DNA from: Calliopum simillimum
Taxonomy: Eukaryota; Arthropoda; Insecta; Diptera; Lauxaniidae
Reading direction: 5' to 3'
Assembly: GCA_951812925.1 (NCBI GenBank)
Contig: OX638368.1
Location: forward strand, 71,830,422-71,894,421
Length of the DNA: 64,000 nucleotides
In this document: positions 1 through 12,559 of the stretch, one piece after another
How positions within the stretch are numbered: the stretch's first letter is position 1
Layout of the letters: each line of letters starts with the position of its first letter
Program-made: the position numbers and the translations under genes
Notes under the pieces: model-generated
Told to the model about the DNA's origin: nothing
The model's database searches: none
The model's input: the letters and a program-made list of their open reading frames with translations, nothing else

Positions 1-86
1 AAAAGATGTTGAATAAAAAATATTTAATTAAAAAAAAAAAATAAATAAAGCAAAAAAAAGTAAAAAAAAGTAAAAAAAAAAATCTC

Positions 87-944
87 TCTTGGCGGCCAAT
101 TGACAGGTCCATTCCGCAAAATTATGCGCTCATCGAATGTTTCCTTCAATAAATCGATTGTGACGTGCGCTGTGTGGCATGTAGCGCCGTCTTGTTGGAA
201 CCACAACTCATCCACATTCATGCCATCCAATTCGGGAACAAAATAGTCGGTTATCATGGCTCTATACCGGTCTCCATTAACGGTAACTGACTCTCCAGCA
301 TTATTTCGGAAGAAGTATGGCCCAACGACTCCACCAGCCCATAGAGCACACCAAACAGTCAGTTTTTGTGGATGTAATGGCGTCTCAAGGGTCTCATGTG
401 GATTCTCTTTACTCCAAATGCGGCAATTTTGCTTGTTGACGTAGCCATTCAACCAAAAATGAGCCTCATCACTGAACAAAATTTTGCGATGAAAATCAGC
501 ATCGAAATCAATCTCATTTTCGGCCCATACACCAAAATCACGACGCATTGCATGGTCTCGCGGCTTTAATTCTTGCACAAGCTGGATCTTGTAAGGTCGC
601 AAGCCAAGATCTTTGCGCAAAATCTTCCATAAAGTTGATGGACAAAGCTCCAATTGCTGTGCACGGTGGCGAATCGATTCATTCGGGTCCTCTTCAACAT
701 TTTGCTCTACAGCGGCAATTGTTTCTTCGGTGCGCACTGTTCGACGTCTCTGCGGATGCGTATTATCACATAGAGTAAACGTAGTGCGAAAACGATCTAT
801 GGTTAACCGAATTAATTGCTCTGATGGACGATTATGTCGACCATAAAATGGACGGAGCTTGCGGTAAACTTCGCGAACTGAACCATTATTTTCGAAATAA
901 ATTTGCACGATTTGCAAGCGTTGTTCTTTTGTCAACCTGTTCAT
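87..944 (-). pseudogene. rosa-type (DD41D) mariner-family transposase, 3' truncated
   Basis: Cut-and-paste transposase of the IS630/Tc1/mariner superfamily. I start it at the ATG at 944 (MNRLTKEQRL), where homology with the family begins, rather than at the longer open frame that runs into flanking repeat. Residues 1-120 form the paired-type helix-turn-helix region (GSVREVYRKL, then CPSTLWKILRKDLG). The catalytic core has ILFSDEAHFWLNGYVN with the first Asp at about residue 159 and WFQQDGATCHTA with the second Asp at about 252. The copy stops after NWPPR (residue 286), before the third catalytic residue. The third copy in this window (21340-21961) shows that residue to be an Asp about 41 positions downstream, which places the family in DD41D/rosa. 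Family transposases run to about 340-350 residues, so the last 50-60 are missing and replaced by an A-rich run (1-85). The remaining frame is intact but cannot be active. Confidence 0.88.
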
Positions 945-1106
945 GATGAAATGGCAAACCAAACTGAACATAAATGACATTAGAGTTGCCAGATTTGACC
1001 ACAAAATGCCAGTTTTATCTCTATTCGAAAAACAAACCTCTAAAAAAACACCCTTTAGTTGTGTAAATTTCGAATTTAAACAAATGAAAATTTTTTTTTT
1101 TTTTAA

Positions 1107-1817
1107 CAGGCGAGGAGCCGGCAATGCTAAAAGTGCCGTCATCGCGGATTCTGAAATTTTTAATGCAAAATGGTAGTTTACACTAAGACGAATAAGAAAA
1201 GCTTGACAGCATGATTGTAGCCTGGCAGAAATATTTTTAAATGATTTTTGAATTATTAAATTTTCGGAATGTTTTGCCGTCATCGCGGATTTTGATCAAT
1301 CTTAATATTAATCGATGGTAAATTTCATAACCATTCAGAAAAAATCCGGCCGACCAATTTTTTTTTGCCGAAAATGACCGGCAGACCTATTTTAATGGTG
1401 CGACAGTGGGTACTTTTGGCAGTTTCTAAGCTCGCATACCAAGATATTTTTAAATTCGACATTAAAACACGTAAATTAAAAAAAACAAATCAACAAATTT
1501 CCGTGATAACAGAGAAATTGTACCCACCATTAAAATAGGTCTGCCGGTCATTTTCGGCAAAAAAAATTGGTCGGCCGGATTTTTTCTGAATGGTTATGAA
1601 ATTTACCATCGATTAATATTAAGATTGATCAAAATCCGCGATGACGGCAAACATTCCGAAAATTTAATAATTCAAAAACCATTTAAAAATATTTCTGCCA
1701 GGCTACGACCATGCTGACCAAGCTTTTCTTATTCGTTTTAGTGTAAACTACCATTTTGCATTAAAAATTTCAGAATTCGCGATGACGGCACTTTTTGTAT
1801 TGCCGGCTCCTGGACTA
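1107..1817. mobile_element. 711-bp foldback element, 3-bp TSD TAA
   Basis: Left and right halves are inverted copies (about 1107-1440 against 1500-1817). The termini are CAGGCGAGGAGCCGGCAAT on the left and TAGTCCAGGAGCCGGCAAT reading inward from the right. TAA flanks both sides (1104-1106 and 1818-1820). A second copy at 28923-30303 is 710 bp once its own insertion is removed, which confirms the boundaries. It has no coding capacity. The 3-bp duplication is compatible with a PIF/Harbinger-driven non-autonomous element; that assignment is inference. Confidence 0.85.
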
Positions 1818-1864
1818 TAAGTTTTGCTCTTTCTTTTTTTGCTTTTTTGAAAAATAAAATTAGA

Positions 1865-4240
1865 GTAACTTAGGGTAATGTGGTTACCTTTTTCATTTTC
1901 GCCAATTTCTACCAAAGTAATGGTAGTAAGTTAGTTTGGTCTATTAATTAGTATTAGTTATTCTATTGTTTTTACTATTATATAATTTATAAACTGAAAA
2001 ATTAACTTATTCAAGCGTGAGGCCAGATAAATTGACAGTACCTAAAAATAGCTGAAAAAGAAAAGTGTTGGGTAATGTGGATCACCCTGTCCATTTCCTA
2101 AAGTAGTACCGTTATTCGCAACTTTTGTTAACTAAAAGTCGAGTTGTACTATTTTAGATTATAATTGCTATAAAATAGCTGTAAAGGCTTATTAAAGAAA
2201 ATTCTTTAATAAGATAAACCAAATTCATTCTAACAAATGAATAAGTCATAAGGAATACCGAATCATACGTAAAATATTGCACCATATTACTCAAACTACA
2301 TGTAATTAGCCTTCTAAGGTGTAATAGTAATCAGCGTTAAATTATATGGGGTAGGCCACATTACCCGAAAACATGACTTTTTTGAAATAATCATTTAATA
2401 TATAAAAACAATGTAAAATCAGATGTGCTCATGCATTTTTTCGTTGAGTAATAGCTCCACAAATGCATTAGAGTTATTTGAATTTTTGAAAACGGAGTTC
2501 TGAGGAAATTATTTAGCTATTCAGTACGTACTAAAGAAAATCAATTTGACCTAACAGCTTATATTAAGAAATTGCACATGTGTAAGGAGCATAACAGAAA
2601 AGCAAAAAAGCGTAAAAAATATGTTTTTCGAGCTTTAATATGCACAAATAACCAGAATTGTTATATAGGGGAAATAAAAGGGTGCACCACATTACCCACA
2701 TAGTCCACATTACCCTCACGGCGTGCTTGAACCAAGTTTAAATAAAAGTTTCTTGCATATGAGTTTTTTGACTGAATTATGTTACGTAATAACTACACGA
2801 ATCAAATGATCCCAAAATTAAAAAAATCGAATGGGCCCTTTTTGAAATAAGGAGCCTTAAGCAATAACTATAAAAAGTTAATACAACACAAAATTAAAAA
2901 TATTTGTAACAGTTTGCAAACCATTTTTTCTAAACTAATTTGAGGTCGCTGAACACGAAAAACGCATTTATTTTTTTTTCCTTGGGGTCGTTCCCAAGTT
3001 ATTCGATAATTTATAATTTCGAGGTTATAGCTTCATATACATCAATATATTTCTATGACGCCAAGTCCGATCAATTTTATTTTTCCACGCTTACAAAGAG
3101 TGATTAACAGCGCTTCTAACAAGTATACCAATAATTATGCTCCAAACAAAATTGACTGAGTTAAAGCAGGAAAAAGCTTGATATTTCAAAAATTTTTTAA
3201 ATTTTTCACATCAACTTCAAATGAAACACTTTGTTTTTGGCACATATTTTTTTTTAAATAATTATTTTTAGAAATGTTATTTGATGGCGCATATAATTGC
3301 AAACATTTTAAGCCTATGTTGAGCAAAATCGAATGAAATTTCCAAAAGATATTAAGGTTTTAGTGCAATAGAGAAATTTCGATTTCTTTTAAAAATTAAT
3401 ATTTTTGATACAATCCGCAATGTTCTTCTACAGAGAATGATTAGAATTTACTTAAATCATCTTTAAAGTGTTCAATAAGTGTAGGGTGTCCTATTTGGAG
3501 GCTGAAAAATTAAATCTGTTGACTCAGGCCGAACATTTCGAAAATTCTCACATCTTCCTTATTGCACTAAAGCCTTTATATCTTTTGGAAATTTCATTCG
3601 ATTTTACTCAACATAGGCTTAAAATGTTTGCAATTATATGCGCCATTAAATCACATTTCTAAAAATAATTATTTAAAAAAAAATATGTGCCAAAAACAAA
3701 GTGTTTCATTTGAAGTTGATGTGAAAAATTTAAAAAATTTTTGATATATCAAGCTTTTTCCTGCTTTAACTCAGTCAATTTTGTTTGGAGCATAATTATT
3801 GGTATACTTGTTAGAAGCGCCGTTAATCACTCTTTGTAAGCGTGGAAAAATAAAATTGATCGGACTTGGCGTCATAGAAATATATTGATGTATATGAAGC
3901 TATAACCTCGAAATTATAAATTATCGAATAACTTGGGAACGACCCCAAGGAAAAAAAAATAAATGCGTTTTTCGTGTTCAGCGACCTCAAATTAGTTTAG
4001 AAAAAATGATTTGCAAAATGTTACAAATATTTTTAATTTTGTGTTGTATTAACTTTTTATAGTTATTGCTTAAGGCTCCTTATTTCAAAAAGGGCCCATT
4101 CGATTTTTTTAATTTTGAGATCATTTGATTCGTGAAGTTATTACGTAACATAATTCAGTCAAAAAACTCATATGCAAGAAACTTTTATTTAAACTTGGTT
4201 TAAGCACGCCGTGCCCTAACTTACTATACTCAAATTTTGA
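1865..4240. mobile_element. candidate TIR element with GGGTAATGTGG ends, hosting a foldback
   Basis: A left end reading AACTTAGGGTAATGTGG (near 1867) reappears inverted at 4214-4236 once the foldback at 2717-4213 is removed. The motif GGGTAATGTGG or its complement occurs several more times between 1870 and 2716. No open frame of note lies inside. The boundaries and family are uncertain. Confidence 0.45.
2717..4213. mobile_element. 1.5-kb foldback element, termini CACGGCGTG, 4-bp TSD CCCT
   Basis: A near-perfect palindrome centred near 3465, each arm about 740 bp. It starts CACGGCGTGC and ends GCACGCCGTG, flanked by CCCT on both sides (2713-2716, 4214-4217). A second element with the same terminal nonamer and a different 4-bp duplication lies at 6139-7652. 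Small open frames inside are fortuitous. A CAC terminus plus a 4-bp duplication is the signature of Chapaev-type (CMC) elements; assignment to them is inference because no transposase is present. Confidence 0.82.
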
Positions 4241-4306
4241 AACTAAAAAGTCTCTCCTAAGAAAATTTGAAATTCAAAAATTTGTTTCGCTCACGTTTTA
4301 TATTTC

Positions 4307-5907
4307 TGTGGCAACAAACCAGAGTAGCTTATGTCGAAAATCGACGTTTTGAGATATTGAGTATTTTTGTGAAAAATTTTTTCTGTTCCGTTTTATTGCA
4401 ATTATTTTAACCTCAGAGGTAGCTAATGGTTTGAGTAAGACGAGGAGAGGCGAATTTTAAAAAAGAAATCATAAGAAATCCTGTATTTTTACTGTTTTAT
4501 ACTTAAGATTTTCTGTGAAAACTGGTTTTGATAAAAATAGGGCCTTAAGTAAAATTAAGCGGTTCTGTTGAAGCTTAAACGTAGTTTGTAACGATTGTAA
4601 CTACACATAAGATTTTCTGCTAAAATTGAAATAAAGGGATCACTGTAGATAAGATGTTTTGGATGCTTTTTTTATTTAAATATTTTAGCTTATTTAGGCT
4701 TAAGTTTTTTTGTTAAAAGAATTATAGAACAGTGAAACAAATGACCGGGACCTTACTTGACTTAAGATGTTTTGGCAAATGTATAATTACACAGGCCTGC
4801 AAATTTGACACTTTTTTTTCCTCTCTTGATTTTTGAAGCCAATTATGGTGGTTTGGAACCTCCTAATCACGAATCTGAACTTGGTTTCTTTCCATCACGT
4901 CAGAATTTTGAGATATTCCAGTTTTCATAACCTCAAAAATAATGGAAAATCGTGTGTTTTTCACTGTTGTTTAAAATTTTCTCAAAATTCGGACGTGATA
5001 GAGCAATTCTGTAAACGGATTTGGGCTCAGCATCAAAAAATACGTTAAAAAGCACTCTCGTTATTTTAAGAGGGGTACCCTTGCTCGTCTGTGCAGCATT
5101 TGAAAACTTATTAATTCAATCATTTGTGCTTACGTATTCTTCAATATCACGCCTAAAATACTCAACATATTTAAACCATTCTTGCACCATATATTTTTTT
5201 GGTACTCCCCGTACGATCGAGATAAATGTTATGTATAATATTCATCCAGATATCAAGTTTCATAATGCAGGTCAAGCAAGTAGATATTCTATTTTTTTTT
5301 TTTTTTTTTGTTTACGGTATGGTTTCTTTGCATACCGAGCGCACCGTACTTTCATTCGATTACCCCTATTGTCAAGACAAATCTGTCGGAATATCAGGCG
5401 GATATATGCTGTTAATATGGTTTCAATATACTTACTGATATAGGCGGAGGAGCGACTCAAATAAAATTTTCAATTATTTTGAGTTTTTTTTGTATGAGGG
5501 GTACAACACCCCCTTGTCCAATCGATCCCATATTTCTTATAAATGTGTTGGAGCACCAAAAAAACATCTGGTGCAAATATGGTTTTGATACGTTCAGTAG
5601 TATAGGCGTGGTAGTCTTGTATACTCAAAAAAGGCACTTAGTAAAACTTTTTTTCACAATTTTTTCTCGTAATCAGCACACTTAAATCTATAGAAATCGC
5701 TTTTTAAAACTTAGAGAGGAAAACCCATGCAGGAGTGTTATTTGAAAAAAACTTAAGCTATAAAATAAAGCATCATAACTTTGCTTGAACACGATATTTT
5801 TTGGAAAAGGTTGAACAGAAATAAGCCTTTTGAAAACCTGAATAATTATAGCATGAAAACTCAATTTTGACTTATGTCGACTTAAGCTACTCTGGTTTGT
5901 TGCCACA
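4307..5907. mobile_element. 1.6-kb element with inverted terminal repeats
   Basis: The terminal repeat TGTGGCAACAAACCAGAGTA at 4307 is repeated inverted, ending at 5907, and the similarity continues for about 35 bp (AGCTTATGTCGA and its near match). No clear target duplication was found. The interior is AT-rich; open frames around 5021-5443 overlap low-complexity T runs and resemble no known protein. It contains two copies of the shared module described in the findings (about 4885-4945 and 4980-5040). Confidence 0.6.
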
Positions 5908-6138
5908 GATTTTATTTTTGAACTGACGACTTCTTGCATTACCCAGGGTCAAAAAAGGAACTAGTGCATGTTTCGCTAGCTACTTCGCTAGTGCTATTGT
6001 GCCAATTGTCTCCTTGAGAACTGCTGGGGAGCGTTTGTTTACATATGTACGAGTGAATGAGTATATTGTATAAAAAGGCTATATGTGTGTGAAAAAAGTA
6101 TAAAGAAGTATGTAAATTGAGGTGGCCGTTATATGCAA

Positions 6139-7652
6139 CACGGCGTGTTTTAACCCGTTTTAAATCGAACGTCGTAGCATATCAAATTTTTTTCCAGATT
6201 CTGTTAGTTATCGTTCAAATGATGTACACAAAAATTTTCACTTGTGACTTCTCGACAAAATTTTGAGATAATCCCTTTTCCAATTGGGGCATTTTCCCAT
6301 ACAAAAAAAATAAAAATTTTTTTTTAACTACATTAAACACAAATCAAAATAATCACATACGATGTGTTTTGCGATGCTAAACGCGAATCCGACCTCAGAA
6401 TTGTGCTATCGTGTATAGTTTTTGAGATATTCTAACCTAAAAACCAAAAAATGTCGTTTTTTGCCATTTTTTTAAGCTATATAACTATATAACTTATTCG
6501 TTAAATGTGGTTAAAGTATTTGGAAGCCCTGATCTTTTCCTTTAAAATCTGATTTGAATTATGTTTTTATCTTCATGGTTCTAAGAGATATCGTAGACCG
6601 AAATATTGGCTAAACGGGTTTTTGACACTTTTGTGTCTTTTTAGGTTAGGATATCTTTGAGGAAAAAAAAGATATCAACATAATTTAAATTAGGTTTTAA
6701 AGGCAAGATTAGGACTTTCAAGTTTCTTGCCAGATTTAACGAAATTAAAATTTCTTTCACATTTTAAACATGTTCAACGAACCGACCATTTCATACGCCA
6801 TACGCGTAACAAAAAACTTAACAATTTTTTTTTTGTCTTCTTGAATCAAGATTTAATATTTAGTTCGCGTTGCGTTGCAATAAACATTTGTTTTTGTTAC
6901 TTTAATATCTAATTTACATGAATTTTATCACTGAAAATCTATGTTTTTTTTTTTCAATTTTTACTCGGGGTGTCAAACGCCTGAATTTAGAAGTAGTCGG
7001 TTCGTTGAACATGTTTAAAATGTGAAAGAAATTTTAATATCGTTAAATCTGGTAAACAAATTGAAAGTCCTAATCTTTGCCTTTGAAACCTAATTTAAAA
7101 TATGTTGATGTCTTTTTTTCCTCAAAGATATCCTAACCTAAAAAGACAAAAAAGTGCAAAAAACCCATTTAGCCAATATTTCGGTCTACAATATCTCTTA
7201 GAAGCATAAAGATATAAACATAATCTAAATTAGATTTTAAAGGAAAAGATCAGGTCTTTCAAGTACTTAAACCACATTTAACGAATAAATGATGTGTTAC
7301 ATAGTTATGTAGCTTCAAAAATGGCAAAAAACGACTTTTTTTGGTTTTAAGGTTAGAACATCTCAAAAACTATACACGATAGAGCAATAATTCTGAGGTC
7401 GAATTCGCGTTTAGCATCGCAAAACACATCGTATGTGATTATTTTGATTTGGGTTTAATGTAGTTAAAAAAAAAATTTTATTTGTTTTGTATGGGAAAAT
7501 GCCCCAATTGGAAAAGGGATTATATCAAAATTTAGTGGAGGAGTCACGGGTGAAAATTTTTTTATACATCATTTGAACGATAAGTAAAAAGAATCTGGAA
7601 AAAATTTGATGTGCTACGACGTTCGATTTAAAACGGGTTAAGGCACGCCGTG
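6139..7652. mobile_element. 1.5-kb foldback element, termini CACGGCGTG, 4-bp TSD GCAA
   Basis: A long palindrome centred near 6895. The left end CACGGCGTGTTTTAACCCGT is matched by the inverted right end ACGGGTTAAGGCACGCCGTG. GCAA flanks both sides (6135-6138, 7653-7656). Same terminal nonamer and duplication length as 2717-4213, but the arm sequence differs, so these are two subfamilies. No coding capacity. Confidence 0.82.
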
Positions 7653-7656
7653 GCAA

Positions 7657-9120
7657 AGTCATCATGGATGGTCGTCAATCGGCTGTAAATTTCTCTGATT
7701 TTTAAAATTTTTTGTTGAGCCCTGACGACTCTCTATTGGGTCCTGATTGGACTCTTGGTGTATGTGTCCGTGTGCTTGTTGAAATTACGTTTACGCCCAA
7801 ACGGATAAAGCTATATGCATAAAATTTGGTAAAAATAATTGTCGTAGTCTGATCGGTTAATTTTCACCACCTACCCCCATACATTCGGAGCACACAGTGC
7901 AGTTTTCCGCTTTTTTATTTATTTTTATTTTACCCAAAATAAGTTTTTTAAGTAGTCAAAAGTTCAATCTACATATTGGAAAAAAATTAGATCTGTTATT
8001 TGTTTGGAACAATTTAGGGTTTAAAAACAGCTGTAAAAATTGGTTTGGACACGCAGTGCCCATAACACGGTTCTATGTTTAAGCAAAAAAGTTAATGTGC
8101 TTAAAATTGTTTAAACGAAGTAAGGAAAATTCGTAGATGACCACTCGATGACTGATTTTGAAGACTAGGAATAGCACTAAGTAATTCAGTTAGTATAAAA
8201 GAGCAGTAAAATTTCACGTCTTCTCTATTTTGGCTTCAAAATAGTCAAAAACCGTGTTTCTGTTCCTTTTAACTTTTTAGGTAATGATAATTCGTAAAAA
8301 AAAGATAACGATATTATTTAAAAATGGATTTGTAGACAAAGATTTATACTTTAAACTAACATAACTTTTATGACAAAATATTACGCTGTCTTGAAACATA
8401 TCATAACAAAAAAACCTTATATTTAGGACACTTTTAGGTAAGGATATCTCAAAATTCTGTTAACGGATTTAAATTTAGCATCAAAAGGTTAGTTACAAAT
8501 AGCCCAAGAAAATTAGAATATTTCAGCGAAAAAATTCCAGGTAAATTTTTTTCACCGGAATTATATTTGTTTATGCATGGTTAATAATGTGTAAAAAGTC
8601 CAGTCCATTGTCCGCATAAAGTTATTCAGGCTCAAAGTTCGCTAAAATCAGTTTTTTACAAACATCTCGCTAACGCAAACTTTTACAGAAAAATTTTTCT
8701 CCACAATTTTGTAACACAGGAAATTCCTATTTAAAGATGTAAAAAATGTTTTCGTGCAGCTTATAGTTCAGGAGATAACCCAATTTAAAAAGTTGTACAC
8801 AGTTTTTGTATGTAAATGCTACGTATAAGTTCATATTGAAATATATTGCTTTTAAAATTGCGAATACTCTTTAACGAGGAGTCGTACAAAAAAAATTAAA
8901 AAACCGTTCATAAGATAATTGGATTCTGCATACACTCATGGTCTAAAAGATATTCTTCAAAAACCGTTAAGGTTTCGAAAATACTGGTTTTTGAAGGGTA
9001 CCTCTGAAACGGTAAGTCATAGATAAAAAGCAATAGCATCAATTTTGTAGAGAATCACAAGATCTACAAAAAATAAGCCATATGTGTACATATTGAAGTA
9101 ACCGTACTCAGAATATCGAT
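7657..9120. other. AT-rich intergenic stretch, no gene recognised
   Basis: I see no convincing coding region, RNA gene or bounded repeat here. Short motifs resemble the shared palindrome module (a partial copy near 8435-8495), suggesting decayed repeat DNA. Confidence 0.5.
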
Positions 9121-9130
9121 TAAGTCTCAG

Positions 9131-9535
9131 CCTTCATGACTTGGCGCAGAACTCCTAACTGATTTCCTTGGAATCATCCCCAAATCAATAAGGTTACGTT
9201 TAGTGATACCAACTTTTGTGTTGTACCATGACTAAATTTGGTCATCCGATCCCGAACGATTTACCTTGGACTTAACAGAGCAAGTAAACCACTTCCATTG
9301 ACCTACACTCCAGTTAACATGCTCCTTGACAAAATTTAAGCTTTGTTCGCGATGCTTAGGAGAAAGAATAGACTTTCGTATTTTAGTTTAGTTAAGTTTT
9401 AGCCTTCATATTATCTTTCTTTAGGGATTTTTGCACTGAATGACGGGAAACATTAAGACTAACACCTTCGGACACCTCCTTATGGGCTTGTACGCGATTG
9501 ACAAAAAATCTTTGCTACTTTCTATTTTCTTAGTG
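9131..9535 (-). pseudogene. Tc1-like transposase relic
   Basis: Reading the minus strand, fragments such as VSLNVSRHSVQKSLKKDN and, after stops, LSPKHREQSLNFVKEHVNW then SVGQWKWFTCSVKSKVNRSG match the central part of Tc1 transposases (second HTH, then the WSDESKFN-type segment). The expected first catalytic Asp context is replaced by CSVKSK, and several stops and frame changes occur. The N-terminus and the rest of the catalytic core are not visible. An old, inactive copy; terminal repeats were not located. Confidence 0.6.
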
Positions 9536-10043
9536 GCACATCAGGAATTAGCTTCCATTTTATGTATAAAGTTCTCAAAATTTCATTAAAAAATATTAAC
9601 GTTTAGAACTCGCCAACTCGCGTTTTTTGACCGAAGACTGGTTTTTCTATAGAAATCAAATCTATCGGCCGACCGAAGTCATTTTTATGGTTCTTTCAAT
9701 ACAAAACATTATGATTGACGATCTTTAATATATATAAGTTGAACTTTAACAAATATTTTGTTGTTGTCAGAAATCTGGGTACACACATTCATATCTCTGA
9801 AAGTACTTAACACAAATAGATGATATTTGGTAGATATGTAGATATATAATTCGTCATATCTATGGAGAAATTTGAAGCAGATAAACAAAATTTGGTATAT
9901 ATGTCAAGGGCGCCAAGAAAACAGTATCTACTAAAAAATGGGTGGATCCACGCCCCCATGTTAGACAGAAGCAAAATTGGCATCAAAGGAAACAAATTAC
10001 AAAAAAAAAAAAATAAAAAATTTATAACAACAGCAACCGTTTT

Positions 10044-10862
10044 CTCTTATAGGGTCCGCCAAATAACTTTTTTTTTTTTGAAAATTCTATAAAAAAAAAA
10101 AACAACTGGATATTTTCTCAAATTTCTTTTTTTATTTGAAAGTACAATCCTTCCGGTTAATATTGGAAAATAATTTCATTCAAATGGCTGCCTCGGCTGG
10201 CCATGCAGTAGCCTACACGATCGGTCCAATTTTTAAGCACATTATCGATTGTGTGCAGCTGTATCAAATCGCAGCTCCCAGGTGGCCAAACGACATCAGC
10301 TCTGCGGCTGATAATGCGATCTTCAAAAACAGGGCGCAAAACATCGAGTGTAGCTTCGGCTGTGTGGCACGTAGCGCCGTCCTGTTGAAACCAAATGTTG
10401 CCAATATCCTCCTCTTCAATTTTTGTGAACAAAAATTCGTTCAACATGGTCCGATAACGATCGCCATTGACTGTAACGGCCACTCCGAAGAAAAAATGGC
10501 CCAATTATGCCTCTGGACCAAAATCCGCACCAAACAGTGACTCGTTTTGGGTGCAGCGGCTTTTCAATGTATGCGTGCGGGTTTTCTGTGCCCCAAATGC
10601 GACAATTTTGCTTGTTTACATACCCGCCAAGATCAAAATGAGCTTCATCTGAAAAGATGATTTTTTTGGCAAAATCGGTATCTTCTGCAAGTCGATCGCA
10701 GGCCCACTTAGCGAAGCGTTGTTCAAGCGTATACACAACCATATTCGTTCAGCGGAAGGATAAAACTAATTATCTGTCAAATTAGACATGAGCTAAGTGT
10801 TACCATTCACGAACTAAGCACTAGTTGAAAAAAAAAGTTAGATGGCGGACCCGTTATAAGAG
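10044..10862 (-). mobile_element. internally deleted rosa-like element with terminal inverted repeats
   Basis: The left end reads CTCTTATAGGGTCCGCCA and the right end, inverted, CTCTTATAACGGGTCCGCCA. Both are followed inward by a TAACTTTTTTTT tract. Between them lie pieces of a DD41D-type transposase (next entry). The roughly 820-bp length against an expected 1.3-1.4 kb shows internal deletion. Confidence 0.7.
10157..10742 (-). pseudogene. rosa-type transposase, deleted and frameshifted
   Basis: The minus strand encodes KKIIFSDEAHFDLGGYVNKQ (first catalytic Asp), then after a frameshift near 10490 VTVNGDRYRTMLNEFLF and IWFQQDGATCHTAEATLD (second Asp). Some 41 residues later the frame reads SCDLIQLH and jumps directly to a C-terminal segment ending ASRGSHLNEIIFQY. 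The segment normally holding the third Asp (a PLDYFLWGYVK-type stretch) is deleted. The DNA-binding N-terminus is also gone. Length about 195 codons against 340-350 in the family. Clearly non-functional. Confidence 0.82.
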
Positions 10863-11289
10863 CATGCCACCATGAGGATGTCATTTTATTTGAGCCCTTG
10901 ACATATGTACCAAATTTTATTCATCTGCGTCAAATGGAGCCTGAAAAAAATTTACCCTTGTCTGTACAGCCTCTTGAAATAACAGTTTTTTGTTAAAAGG
11001 GTGGAAGTCATGACTTCAGCCCTTTTAATTAAAAATAGACCGCAAACTGCAGACTGCCAACAGCTGACTGGCTATAGAATCGGCTAAACTATAGTGTCAT
11101 AGTGAAGAATATTACGACCGAGTATTTTTTAAGAATGTTCGAAAATGGCGGAGATATATAACTTTAGTTCGGAAGGATATTTTTTCTTTTTTGGAAAGCT
11201 ATTTAATTCTGCTTATTCGATTTCCATAAGATGTCTAACGATTTGTCTTAAAATAAATTATCAGATTAAAATTGTATGTATGTATGTCT
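10863..11289. other. non-coding stretch between repeats
   Basis: No gene or bounded repeat recognised. A short TGTA microsatellite (about 11275-11286) precedes the left inverted-repeat arm. Confidence 0.4.
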
Positions 11290-11715
11290 CATTCCACGGA
11301 GGATTTTCATTCAAAAAATGTTTTGACCCGAATAATTTTTTTTCGCATTCTTTGGCTCAAAATAAGAGACACGTATTTTTTCTTTTCGTCAGGATTTTTC
11401 AATTTTTCAGGTTCAAAGAAAGTTCCTCTTTATACCTTGCCTTGCTAATATGCAAAAGAAATATTTAATTAACGTTGTATCAAACCATGATGAATTGTAT
11501 GCTTTTTTCTCAGCTTTCGAATGAAGAATATTACAAATCGATCCAAGTAATTGTTTATAAAAAAAATGACAGTTTCCTAAATAAATCAATTTTTTGTCAA
11601 ATTCGGGACTGTTTTTTTTTCGATTTTTTTGCGGGAAAATGTTTTTTTAACACTTTTGCAGATACCCTTAACATTTCAGAATGGATCGTCAAGAATTGTG
11701 GCTGCAATGAATTTT
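11290..11715 (+). repeat. left arm of a widely spaced inverted repeat
   Basis: This arm recurs inverted at 16404-16777 with indels (the AATGGATCGTCAAGAATTGT segment is shared). A hairpin-ended repeat begins directly at 11716, and the LINE relic begins directly after the other arm, so both joints look like insertion points. The arms may be the two ends of one foldback split by about 4.7 kb of later insertions. Confidence 0.6.
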
Positions 11716-12138
11716 TATACCCTACACCCAGGGTATATTCACTTTGTCCTTCCGTTTGTAACGCAGAGAAGGAGGTGTGGCAGATATAGAAAAGTATATA
11801 TCGATACATCCAATGTAAATGTTGGTAACTCAAGTTACCAACTTTTTACGGGACAGCGTTTATCGAAATCTGCACATTTGGTTCCATCTTGTGTCAAATT
11901 TTGGTACCTCTAGCTTGAAATTTGGAGGCCTGGGAGTTATTTTTGAAGTCACAACGTAAATTTATTTTATATAGGTTTTCATACAAAAAAAAAAGTTAAA
12001 ATACAAAAATGATCATAACTAAAAACTACGATTTTCGAGTTACCAACTTTTACGTTGAACGTATCGATATATTCTTGATCAGCATCACCTCCTGAGTCGA
12101 TATAGCCATGTCCGTCTGTTTGGCTGGCTGGGTGGCTG

Positions 12139-12170
<32 letters not shown>

Positions 12171-12359
12171 TGTGTTGAAATACACTTTTTGGGAAAACTA
12201 AGCAAGATAATTCAATGAAATTTGGTACACTGCCTCCGTCGTCAAAGATAGCTCGGGGGATTGAAAATGAGCGAAATCGGTCAACGGACACGCCTACCGC
12301 CCATACAAAAAATATATTCAAAATGCAATTTTAGGAGTATTTTTCACGACAATGCAACC
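11716..12359 (-). mobile_element. hairpin-ended repeat (copy 4), cut by assembly gap
   Basis: Begins with the hairpin TATACCCTACACCCAGGGTA characteristic of the family at 27985-28747, 28814-40638 and 36574-37656. It contains the conserved block around GACGGACATGGCTATATCGA (minus strand), a short GGCT tetranucleotide run (12120-12170) and the GGGCGAAATC-type block, and runs into the N gap. It carries a 267-bp MITE. Not coding. Confidence 0.75.
11801..12067. mobile_element. 267-bp MITE, TA target duplication
   Basis: Inverted ends TCGATACATCCAATGTAAAT and, from the right, TCGATACGTTCAACGTAAAA. Comparison with uninterrupted copies of the host repeat shows that only a TA dinucleotide is duplicated (11799-11800 and 12068-12069). 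A TA duplication indicates Tc1/mariner-type mobilisation. Another element with TCGATAC ends and a TA duplication is at 32836-33527. Confidence 0.85.
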
Positions 12360-12559
12360 NNNNNNNNNNNNNNNNNNNNNNNNNNNNNNNNNNNNNNNNN
12401 NNNNNNNNNNNNNNNNNNNNNNNNNNNNNNNNNNNNNNNNNNNNNNNNNNNNNNNNNNNNNNNNNNNNNNNNNNNNNNNNNNNNNNNNNNNNNNNNNNNN
12501 NNNNNNNNNNNNNNNNNNNNNNNNNNNNNNNNNNNNNNNNNNNNNNNNNNNNNNNNNNN
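12360..12559. other. assembly gap (200 N)
   Basis: Run of N; the round length suggests an estimated gap. Nothing can be said about its content. Confidence 0.99.
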
